Shown here one piece after another: positions 25,870 through 38,453 of a stretch of DNA of 64,000 nt. The stretch spans positions 182,518 to 246,517 of the forward strand of contig JAQYUZ010000023.1 of assembly GCA_033819885.1 (NCBI GenBank). The letters run 5' to 3'. Every line of letters begins with the position of its first letter. Position 1 is the first letter of the stretch. Source of the DNA: Microbotryomycetes sp. JL201. Its lineage: Eukaryota > Basidiomycota > Microbotryomycetes. Both the position numbers and the translations under genes were made by a program. The notes under the pieces are model-generated. The model was not told the origin of the DNA. It saw nothing but the letters and a program-made list of their open reading frames with translations, and ran no database searches.

Positions 25870-26171
25870 GTCTCGAGTACACACTTGTCGCGCGTGTGTC
25901 CTGTCCTGCGTGTGTAGTGTGCGGCCGGTTGGAAGTGCGGGCGACAGGCGACGGTCAAAGCGCGCGTGCGAGAGCTGTCGGGCCTTGTTCGTCACTGATG
26001 CCGGGCAGCTGGGACTGAGTCGTTCTACGAATATGGTCTGTGGCGCGAGAAAGGAAGCGGGAAGCGGGTGAAACCAGAGCAAGAGGACGAAAGGCCAGGA
26101 GCTCGATTGTTCGAGCGCCGACTCGGTTTCGCACTCCCGCCTCTCCCTCGCCGCGTGTTAATCCACATCTC

Positions 26172-29100
26172 ATGGCCCTCTTGGGCGGGCCTCGCGTCTC
26201 GGACCGGCCCAGCGACTGGCATTTAGCCTCGCCTGACTTGAACGTGCTCCTGACCGGCCGTGTGCTGGCCGACAACGGCACTACCGTCGAATTCGAGCTA
26301 GCAGACGGCGGGCTGTACATTGTAAGTGCTCAGAACATGTCGGCAAATACTCGCAAACGTGGGTGCGAGAGTCTTGACGGACGGCTCGGTTGAGCTCCAC
26401 TCGCCCCGCGAATGCCCACGTCATGGGCATGACACGGACACAAGATGCGAGACGTATTTGCCGCTCTTGTTGACCGGAATGAGTCACTGACCATAATCAT
26501 TCACTCATCCTTGGCACAGGAACATGCTGCGCTTGTCAGCGTCACGTGCTCGCCCACGACCCAAGTGCTTGCATCGCTCAACACGGGCAAGCCGGTCTTG
26601 ACGCTTCAGACGCCATTGATACCAGATCATGACACAAACGCGACGGGGCACCAAGATGGAGAGCAGATCGACTCTGAGCGAGACGAGCTGGTCAACCGCA
26701 AACCGACTGTGGTGACATTGCACCATCCATTAATGACTTTCCAAGAAGCTCAGACGAGCTCACAATCGCCCATGTACTCTACCACGTTCAAGATCCTCGT
26801 CGACGGTGAAGCGTTCTTGCCACCGAGGTTCGATCCTCTCAATCTGACTCCGGCCACGCCAAATGTCACGGGCTCTGCACACATTCTCAACTCTCCAACG
26901 GTACATCGAGCCTTACTGTCACCGCTGCTGTCGCCCCAACGAAGAGCTGCATCGCAGGGGTCTGACACATCCGTTCCACCCCTGAACCTCGGGGTCGCGA
27001 GGGCGAGGGCCCCGTCGATTACCGGTCAACCTCAGTCACAATCCACCTCCTCGGCGACAGCTCTCGCCTCGACGTTTCTGGCCTCGTCGTCTCCAAGCAC
27101 GGCAGCGCACGCACACCTCGGCGTTAGGAGAAGCTCGGTCGCCACCAACGGCCAACAAGTCACGTCCGGTTCAACGTCAGCCAGACTATCTGCACAAGAC
27201 GACTTGACAAAGTACGTTGAACCAAATGGCCGACCCAGTCTTGACCAAGTTGTCACGGCCGACGTTTCTGCCAAGGCCAAAACAACGGCCGAAGAAATTC
27301 TCAACCTAAGACGTCAACATGACGCATTTGTCAAGAGAGCCAAAGCTGAGCTCGACGTGTTGTCTGCGAGGGTCACGAACGCGGCGAACGCCGTTTCGAC
27401 AGCGATCGTGCCCGGGTCGGGTTTGGTCGTCAGAGGCTTCGGAGCGACGTCGGCCAATTCGGCTTCGCCAAGCAAGAGCCGCAGCCCTGCAGATAGGAGA
27501 AGCGTGTCAAGCAGGGACAGGAGTTCAGCGCGCGGAGAAAGTGAGGAGCGAGGCAGGCCGTCCGTCGGCAGGGGAGCAGCGGCCACAGGCAGTAGCCGAA
27601 ACAGCGAAAAGGACGAACAAAAAAGTCAAGAGATCCGCGATGAAGACGAAAGGCAGGAAGAGGAGCGCGGACGGAGTCGAAGTCGGGTCAGACGCGGTCA
27701 AGATGGCGAACATGGGTCACAATCGCAATCACGGCAGCAGCAGCAGCACAAATCGACTTCAAAATCGCGTGACAAGGTCGCAGAAGTTGTCGCAGCTGTT
27801 GCAGCCTCGTCAGCCGCGTCGCCTTCGCGACAGACTACGGCAAACGGCCCATCCTCTCAGTCAACACCGAAATTGCCCCAATCGCCGGGAGAGATCATTC
27901 CGGCGAGCATCGACGAGTCCGAGCAACCGACACTTGATGACAGCGCGTCAGCGTCTGCTCAGCAAAGCGGCGACCGCAGCGCAACTCCCATCTTTGTTCC
28001 TTCGAGCCACGCGCTCGTCGCGATTCCCGAAACGGAAGAGTTGTCGTTGCCTCCAAGTGAAGCAGGAGGTGACAGGACACCGGACCCCCGGTCGAGTCCG
28101 CAGGTCCAAGCTCAAGAGGATCGAGGAAGTGGCGAAGATTCGGGTGAGTTTGCTGGGGATACGGAATTCCGTGAACTTGCTCCTGATGAGGTCAATGCTT
28201 GCTCACCAGATCAAGATGCACCTTTTGAAATGGACGAGGACATTGACGTGGAGCAATTAGAACTCGAAGAGCCGATCGCTGACCTGGATCAACATGCAAG
28301 CGACAGAGACAGTTCTACAATACAGCAGCATCAGCAAGGCACCGACTCGAGCGCGTTCCGCGTGGGCTCCTTGCGACCGACATCGACCTTGTCGTCATCA
28401 TACGCCGCTTTGCTGTCTTCGTCCTCGGCTCGTCAGCCGCCATTTGCGTCTTCGTACCGTCCTCCGTCAATGGCATCTTTCAAGCCTGATCCAATGTTCC
28501 CACCGCATCCGTCCTTGTCGACGAGACTCTCGTCGTCAGGTCAAACAGACTCTCCGCTCGACCCAGAACAAGTGCCATCAACGGCAACGAGCGCGCGCAA
28601 GGACGCCCGTGTCGAGCTGGATTACATACCTTCACCTGATCCAAAGCTTGTTCGTGAAGGGCAGTCCAAGATCCGTCAGGTGTTGGCGATGGATGCACCA
28701 AGTCACCGCGCTCCACTTCCGAGTCGACGGAGGCGACCTTTTTTTCGATCAGACACAGAGCAAGACGAGTTTGAGAGCCGAGCGGAAGGTTCGGTACAGG
28801 CGACGTTGACGACGAGTGCTCCGGCACACGCCGTCATAGGCTCTTTGCCGATTTCTATTGGTTTCGCCAGACCAACGTCGACTTTCCGTCCGCCAAGTGA
28901 GCGCGAGCTCGAGCGCAAGACGTCTGTGCCGTCTCGCGAGGGAATGTTTGTAGTTCCTTTACTGAGGCAAGAAGCAAAGCGACGTGCCCAACAGCAGCAA
29001 CAACATCCAGAGCGACTCGCGCCGTCTCCCGCTGCCTCTACCGTTCCAATCGAAACGGGTCCGAGCCCGAGTCGACCACGCCAAACGAGCTTGTCTGGTC

Positions 29101-29396
29101 AAGCCGGGGGACTTGCGCAGAGTTTGAGACAGCATCCGGGTAACGTGCGGTCATTTGAGCAAGTTTTACGAGAAGAGCAAGAGGAAGAGGAGAGCGTCAG
29201 GCGCGAGTTGCAAGACGAGCGCGCTGCTGCCACGGGCATGCTGAATCCTGCGCAAGGCAGTCCGGACGGTCGTGTGCACGTGGATGACGACGACGACGAT
29301 GACGAGGAGGACTTTGTGCCGCCGCACGAGTTGCTCAAGAATCAGCGGCGCAAGGACGAGCAATTCTTGTCTCGGAGTGTGCAAAGCGACGAGTAG
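26172..29396 (+). CDS. Large, mostly disordered protein of unknown function
   Basis: Two exons: 26172-26321 (MALLGGPRVSDRPSDWHLAS to GGLYI) and 26520-29396, together 1008 residues. A GTAAGT donor and a CACAG acceptor join them in phase 0. The first about 150 residues look folded (NVLLTGRVLADNGTTVEFEL, VTCSPTTQVLASLNTG, FKILVDGEAFLPP). The rest is Ser/Pro/Gln/Arg-rich and probably disordered, with a short coiled coil near AKTTAEEILNLRRQHDAFVK, an Arg-Ser-rich stretch, and a conserved-looking acidic C-terminal tail DEEDFVPPHELLKNQRRKDE. Coding in this frame is supported by the unbroken 959-codon exon and CpG-rich codon use like its neighbours. No family was recognised; a scaffold or regulatory protein is only a guess. 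Confidence 0.8.
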
Positions 29397-29473
29397 CCTG
29401 AAATGACCTGTGTAGTCAATTGCATAATGAGGAAAAATTGATTCAAATGCTGTCGGTCATCTTGGCCTGAGAG

Positions 29474-31256
29474 ATGACGCCACCGAACGATTGCCAAGCG
29501 TTCGGAGGATCGCCCGCAGCTGCCGATGTGGTCGGTTGCCGTCTTTCAGCTGGACGTTGTCAGCTCGCCTGGCGTCATCATCTCCAATGGTGAGCTGCGC
29601 GGTCACCCAAAGTCCGCCATCGTCTCACCAACGCCCGTCAACATGTTGGGCTCCACCTGCTTCGCGGCGATCCGTGCGAGTCCGTTCATGCATCACGGTG
29701 CCAACTGACGGGTAAATGACTTTGCCAGGATTTTTTGACTCAGTCTTTCTCACGTCAGAGTCAAAGTGAAGACCATGCTGGCCTACAACGGCGGCGCGCA
29801 CAACTCACACGACCTCCGCCGCCTTCCGACAGCTCGCAAACCTCATTCGGGATCACAACTGGACAAGCAGCAGACTCGGAAACGATTTCAGATGTTTTAG
29901 ACTCTCAATCGAGCGTTTTCACGTTCGAAACAGCGTCAAGTGTGGCTGGAAACGATGTCGAGTCGGAGGGGCTCGAGCCGTTCGAATTGCTGAGGACGGT
30001 GGATGGCGACCCAGATGAAGACAAAGTGCAAGTGCCTTCGATCAAGAGAGGCGACGTCAAGACATGGTCAAAAGTGGAGGCGAGAATCTTACTGTGGAAT
30101 GACGGCACGTTGCGCAAATCCGGCCTCAAAGCCAGGTCAAAAAAGGAATTGAGAGCCAGAGTCAGTCAGGAACATGTCGTCGCCAGTGGTACTCTTTGGA
30201 TCACAAAAGTGAGCAGCACTCGGTCGCGCACGTAAGGGCGCCTCTGTCCCGCCCCCGAAAGCTTGGCTAACAGAGATTTGCCTTGGATAGGCCCACCAAC
30301 TGTTGTTCATCTTTGACATCGGTCAAGTGCCAAGACTCGTCAGCATGATCAAAAATCAACGGTCGAAACCGTCTAGCTTGATGGGCTCTCGACGTCCTTC
30401 GAGCGACGAAAGTAAAGAAATTCTACGTACAAATTCAATTCCCCGACCGGTCACTCCAACAGACAAGCAGCCTTGGCTCGATGAGGTACCAGCATCGCAA
30501 CAAGACCAGATTGACGAGTCACGCGAACGCATGTCGGGTTTCAAAGGCTTCGTCAGCAGCGTTTTCAGGCCCTCAACGAGAACGAGCGATGACGACAGGT
30601 TGCAGCTGACAAAAACGAGAACGAGCGAGAACGGACTCGAGATGCAGCGCACTCGCTCGACTGGAAAGCTTGGAACGACGTCAAACTCAGTGTCGGATCA
30701 AGGTAGCACCGGAGACGCCATTCACTTGGCCGATCCGCTGCCGACTTACAAAGTGAGCTGGGTTGTTTCTTTCTCTTTTTTGTCTTATTGATTTGTTCTG
30801 ATCATTGACGCGTGCGCGAGTGCAGGGCTTCGACGTGCGGGCGATTCACGTCAGCAATCCAGCCTCAGTGGTCGCGGTCCGTCATTTTCCTCAAAAAACA
30901 AAATCGTTCTGGTCTTCGCCTTCGAAACCTCTCAGCACACCTTTGCACGGCAAAGACAAACCGGCGGCGTCTCGTGCGTCCAAATCGTCAGAAAGCGTGG
31001 TACCGGCTTGCGTCGAAGTCGATGTGGCGCCCGTGAGACCGATGGACCGCAGTCCGATGGATCAGCAGCACGGCCGACAAAGAGAAGCCACGGTAGGTTT
31101 CTATTTCTTGAACGAGATGATGGCACCCGAGTGAGTCGTCGGAACAGTAGACAGCGCAGGGTCGATCATGCTCACTCTGTTTCATTGATCGATGATTGTA
31201 GAGAGTCACGCGAAATGTACATGATGATAGAGCACATGTTGAACGTCATAAGTTGA
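29474..31256 (+). CDS. Unknown fungal protein with a possible PH-like segment
   Basis: Not recognised as a named family. Clear exons: about 29744-30208 (FETASSVAGNDVESEGLEPF, then SIKRGDVKTWSKVEARILLW, ARVSQEHVVASGTLWITK), 30293-30750 (AHQLLFIFDIGQVPRLVSMI then a Ser/Arg-rich part), 30827-31130 (GFDVRAIHVSNPASVVAVRH to NEMMAP) and 31202-31256 (ESREMYMMIEHMLNVIS, TGA at 31254). The last junction uses a GTGAGT donor at 31131 and an AG acceptor at 31200-31201; unspliced reading stops at once after MAPE. The WSKVEARILLWNDGTL...LLFIFDIGQV pattern could be a beta-rich PH-like fold (inference). The first exon and ATG (29474-29526) are uncertain. Confidence 0.6.
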
Positions 31257-31319
31257 TTCTGAGAATCAGTCACTATGTTGTTGTCAATGCACAGAGGAAA
31301 AACCAAGTTGTAGTCGAAG

Positions 31320-32653
31320 CTACCTGAACATGAATCTGCCGAGGACCCCATCACCAGCTGGGTTGTCCATATCACCGCCGCCGCCGCCGCCGCCGACGCC
31401 CCCTTGTCCTCCATCGCCTGCACCTGCACCGCCGCTACCGTCGTCTGATCCTGTCTGAGTCGAGTTGCCCGAGTGCAGTACGCCACTTCCGTTCGCGAGG
31501 AAGCCCCAGTACAAGGTCAAGCTGACGATCAAATGTGCGACAACAATGACGATGACGAGCAATCGTGAAGACACATTCGGCGCCGATGCGATGACGGGGT
31601 ACAGGTTTCGTGTCAGGAAAAAGAGAGACAGTCCGGCGGCGCCGAACACGAGTGCTATTCTCAGAATCGAGAACGGCAAGAGGTTCAGCCACTGCGACGT
31701 GGACAAGAGCGAATGAGGATTAAATAGGATTCTTCCGCTCGTCAAGAAAGAAGTGGACTTGCTGTGGCAATGATCCAGACTGTCGTCGAGTAGCCGTACA
31801 ACGACACGACGTCCACGACTGCGCGCTCCGTGGCACCCGCCCAGTATTTCAGTGCGCCCCAAACGATGACAGGCATGCCAAGAGCGTACAAGTAGCTGTT
31901 TAGATTGTCATTGAAGCGCTCAGCAAATTTGTCCTACCGACGAGTGATTCGAGGAGCGGCGAGTTGAGCTTACACGAGAGTGAATGCCGCTCCTAGCCGC
32001 GTAAAGTCGTACTTGTACGATTCTCCGTCGAGATAGGCGTGTATAGAAGACGACAGCGAGGTCGTTAGGAACAAAGAGAACACGAGCGTGGTCGGCACCC
32101 AGAACGGTCCTGTGCGCATGTCGGATGTAAGATGGGAGTTTCTCGGAAGGATCTTGCTTGTGCTTTGCAAGACTGACCATACAAGTCTGGTACGTCCGAG
32201 AGCACTTGTTGAACGTAATCCTCGCGCGGAACCATCGTCTTCCAGCAGCGGGTCAGGACCGTGACCGTGTCGACGTCAAAGTATCGCGCATCTTGAGCGG
32301 GTTGGATTATTTGATGTGTCAGATCTGTTTGCAGCCAGTGTCTGCATGTTTGGTCCCTCACAAAAGTCCAAATTGAGCAATCCGCCCGAGCGCGTCGCGC
32401 CATCGAGCGAAGACTGCAGCCGCTGCTCGGCATCGTACAAGCCTGCCGTCGCACGCTGCTGAGGAGGCGCATTCGGTGATATCCGCCCTGCAGGCAAGTC
32501 GCTGCTTATCGTGGTCGAGCCAAAGTCTGCAAACGACGGCGCCGTACACGTCAGCGACAAGCGCGCTTGCCAGTAATTTGATGACCAGCCTCACTAACCT
32601 TGAAATGCCAGATTGTCCCGGTCGTCGACGTCAAAGATCGGACCCGATGACAT
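31320..32653 (-). CDS. YIPF1/YIPF2-like Golgi membrane protein (Yip1 family)
   Basis: Multi-pass Golgi protein of the Yip1 domain family, linked to Rab GTPases and vesicle traffic. Start MSSGPIFDVDDRDNLAFQ (ATG at 32653), joined to DFGSTTISSDLPAGR. The diagnostic block is ARYFDVDTVTVLTRCWKTMV, then DVPDLYGPFWVPTTLVFSLF. Next come LNSYLYALGMPVIVWGALKY, VVDVVSLYGYSTTVWIIATA and further membrane segments (WLNLLPFSILRIALVFGAAG, LLVIVIVVAHLIVSLTLYWG), five in all. The protein ends with a Gly-rich tail (coded by a CCG-repeat-like stretch near 31375-31430) and GRFMFR, TAG at 31320-31322. The YFDVDT...DLYGPFW signature separates YIPF1/2 from YIPF5 (Yip1). Confidence 0.87.
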
Positions 32654-32865
32654 GGCAAACGGACGGGCGCGAGCGGGAGTTGTCAAAGAGAGCGCGGGCC
32701 AGACAGTCTTTGCAATGCACAACATGCTCGATCAGATATCTATGACTCTATGCAACCGACTCTTGCTCCTTCAAAAACTCCTGGTGCAGCCTACGAAAAT
32801 ATCGAATCGAGAACAAGGCACGTGATCAGCCACGCACGGGCCGCCCTCGACCCCACGCCTTCGAC

Positions 32866-35863
32866 TCACTTGTCTTGGATGTCCCATTCCTTTTGCAGCT
32901 TTTTCCGCCTAGACTTTGGCAATTCGTTGCCGTCCTTGTCGAGCGTCGGAACACCATTGTCGTCCCAGGCGCTGAAATCTTCAGACTGCCTGAACATATC
33001 CCTTGGCGACAATCGCCCTTTCTCTAACCTTTCCCGTCGCTTGGCAGCGGCAGCAGCAGCGCTCGCTGCCTTGCGCTCCGCTTGCTCGCGCTGTGCCTGC
33101 AATTTCGCGTCTCGGGCTTCTCGCAGAATCTCGGTCGGCACGAGTTTGAAGAGCGCTCGTCCATCTAGATCATCACAAAAGATGCGTACGTCAGATATGC
33201 CCGCATTTGCATCAACGGGCAAGAGAGACGATTTTGCGGTGCTCACCTTTCTGATCGTCCAAAGCGATTCCGAGTTCGACAGCATCTTCGTCGCGAAACT
33301 TGTCTGACAATGCCAGAATGTCGGCGTTGGAGCCACCTTCGATCGCCAGCTTGCGAACAGCATCTCTGAAGCCGGAGACAGCCCTCAACACTGGCATCAA
33401 GATTTCCTGGCGCTGCGTCAAGCAAGCACACGTCTGAGTCAACAAGTCTGCGCCAAATGCTGTCCCACAATGATGCGTCAGCACTCACGTCTTCGCTACT
33501 CTGGCCCGGAGCTGCAGCGACACCCCATCCAATGACCCTGTTGCCCTTTGAATCGACTGGTGACCCTTCGCCGAGGCCAAACATCCTCAGCATGCGCGTG
33601 ACCCAATCAGCCACTGTCTGCACGATCCATGTGTTGATCTGGCTTCGACCCCGACTGAGATACACATTAGTCGTCGAAACGAGGTCGAGAATGACCTGCA
33701 TGCCCGTCGGCGTATCAAAAGAGTCGCACATGGCGTGACGAAATGCGACTTGGGCTTGCTCGAGCCTGTCCCACGATAGCACGTCAGGTCATACTTGAAC
33801 TCGAGAGAGCGTGGAAAAGAGAATCTCACTTTACAAGCAATTGTTTCTCCTCTTGATCATAGTGGTGACGACCATCTGATGCGACAGCATTGGCTTTTGC
33901 CTCTTCAAGCAAGGCATTGATCACGGCGAAAAAGTTCTGCATGTGAAGAGCAAAGGTGAGCAAACGATGTTGGCGCATGATGCTGTTATTACCTACGTTG
34001 AGCAGGGATTCGCCCGCCTTGACCTCTTGCATCAATGTTTCTTTGAAATCGAGTCTGGCGTTCCATGATGCCAGCAAGAATGCGAATCTCAATTGGCGCG
34101 CAGAATTCCTGGTCAAGGCATCGTCGATTGTGATAAAGTTTTTGAGTGATTTTGACATTTTCAGTCCTTCAATGTGTAGGTGACCCGTGTGCAAGAAATA
34201 GTTGACCCATTGTCGGCAGTTGTGATAAGCCTGCGTTCGACCACGATCAGATGGCTCATGTCTCGCCCTCCGAGAATAACGGAGCAGAGAGACTAACCTC
34301 CGACTGCGCAATCTCGTTATCGTGATGTGGGAACGCCAAGTCAACGCCGCCCGAGTGCACGTCCATGCCGTCGCCCAGTACAGCGCTCGCCATGACACTG
34401 CACTCGATGTGCCAGCCAGGTCGACCTGCTCCCCATGGTGATGGCCACGCAGGCTCTCCTGGTTTAGATGCCTTCCACAATGCAAAGTCGGCTGAATTCC
34501 GTTTGCCAGTCGAAGACGTAAGAGACCCTGCGCAAAAGCACATCCATCAGATTGATGGTCGCAGCGTGTCGAGCGCTCGGGAGACCGCGGACTGACCCTC
34601 TCCGTCTTCGAGCAATTCTCGGTTACCCTTTGACCATGGCTGCAATTTTGCGTACGTGTGCTTCCAGTCGCCATCGCCGTCTGCTCCTTCAAACTTTGCG
34701 GTATCGAACCAGACGCTGCCGGCAGCTTCATACGCGAGACCGCGATTGACAATGCCTTGCACAAACTCGACAATCTCTGGGATGTACTCCGAGACTCGCG
34801 TCAATACGTCTGGCTTTTCGACGTGCAGGGCGGTCATCGAGTCAAAGTACGACTGCTCCCAGTAGGCGGCCAAGTCGCGGAAAATGGCCGGGTCAGTGAC
34901 GGTGTTGCCAAACTGCAGGGACAAAATAGTGAACACGGAAGAGAGCAAGACGTTGAAGATCAAAGAGCAAGCACTGACCTGCTTGTCGAGCCAAATGCTA
35001 AGTGCATCCTTTGTTGCGTCAACAAGCGCACTCGCGGCTTCCCTGCTCGTCTTGTTGCCAGCCAAGTCTGCTTCAGCCTGTTGGATGCCTTTGTCACCCG
35101 CTTCGATTGCTGCCATGTGCATCGAGAATTTTTCCTCTCGGGCTTTTTGAGCATCAAGCCAGGCGCTGTCTCGTGCGCTTGCCGTGATCTCATTCCACGC
35201 TAGCTTCGCAGCGCTGTACGATGACGTGTCGTCCGATTGATGTGCGAGAGCTGCCGACATGTTTTTGTGAACGTACGCTGACCAGGCCATCTTTGCGTCG
35301 TCGACGAGTTGCTGAGTCAAGCTCGTCTTGTCTCGGACGTACTGTTCAAGCAAGTGCTTCTGACGGGCGCGCAGGATGATCTAGCGTAACGTGTCAGTTC
35401 TGCTCGAAAGACTGCGAAAGAGGCCTTTGCTGACTTTGTCGTCGACGTCGGTAATGTTCATGACAAAGTGAACCTCGTAGCCAAAGTAGTCTCTTAGGAT
35501 GCGTCTCATGATGTCTTGTGCCATGTAATTCCTGTGTTTCGAGTGACTGTCAGGGCGAGTTGGACCAGTGCCGAGTGAATCGCGTGGGACTGGCCTTGCG
35601 TGTCCCATGTGCGATGCGTCGTATACAGTCGGTCCGCAGTTGTACCAGGTAACGACACCCGGCTTTTTGGTCACGAAATCAACCTGCAATGTCGAGCGAA
35701 GTGTGTGAGCGGCGCGGCGTCGATTGACTCGAGCGGGACTCACTTTTGAGCGCGTTAGCGAATTGTAGACTTTGAGCGTGGGTGCAGGCTGCTGAGGCTG
35801 AGGGACACTCCATGGCTGCTGCTGCACTGCCGAGGCGGACGACGACGCGGGTGCGGTGGCCAT
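32866..35863 (-). CDS. Cysteinyl-tRNA synthetase
   Basis: Class I aminoacyl-tRNA synthetase that charges tRNA-Cys. ATG at 35863 starts [20 protein letters not shown] (cytosolic form); an in-frame ATG at 35986 would add 41 residues. Motifs in order: [20 protein letters not shown] (HIGH-type signature, with the first zinc-binding Cys), [15 protein letters not shown], a large fungal/animal-type helical insertion (about 34980-35360), [18 protein letters not shown] and [19 protein letters not shown] (zinc and Cys recognition), then [19 protein letters not shown] (KMSKS). The C-terminal part has [20 protein letters not shown] and a basic helix ([20 protein letters not shown]), ending [12 protein letters not shown]. 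About nine exons. It is divergent from phosphoglucomutase. Confidence 0.95.
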
Positions 35864-35986
35864 AGTACGCGAGTGCGAGAGCAAACGAAAACGAGCGGCG
35901 GTGTCGGTCAGCGGCGGCACAGAATGAGGCAAGCCGGATGCGAATCTAGTCAATCTCGGGCAGACTGGTCGTGCGCGCGTGAGCAT
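35864..35986 (-). CDS. Upstream in-frame extension of cysteinyl-tRNA synthetase: probable mitochondrial presequence
   Basis: From the ATG at 35986 the frame stays open for 41 codons into the main ATG at 35863. The extension begins [20 protein letters not shown], has seven Arg, one Asp and no Glu, and is rich in Ser, Thr and Leu, as in matrix-targeting signals. Yeast and other fungi often make mitochondrial and cytosolic synthetases from one gene by alternative starts. Confidence 0.6.
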
Positions 35987-36069
35987 GCACTCGAGAGTCA
36001 AAGACCCACGCCGACGCTCGGTCGCGCGCTCGCTCTCGCGCTTTGACCTCTAACCCACTCTCGCCGACC

Positions 36070-38341
<2,272 letters not shown>

Positions 38342-38453
38342 TCTCACATCTGACGTGACCAAAGTCTTTCCACTCAACTATAAACCAAAAAGAGCTTCTT
38401 TCCCAGTTGCAATCCAACAAGTATAGTACGGAACTGATCTGACCAAGAGCGCA

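Noticed and set aside
25600-25917. Plus-strand Leu-rich frame that looks like a membrane segment
   Set aside because: Antisense of the poly-Gln and poly-Glu stretch of CK2 beta; Leu and Phe runs arise from the repeat.
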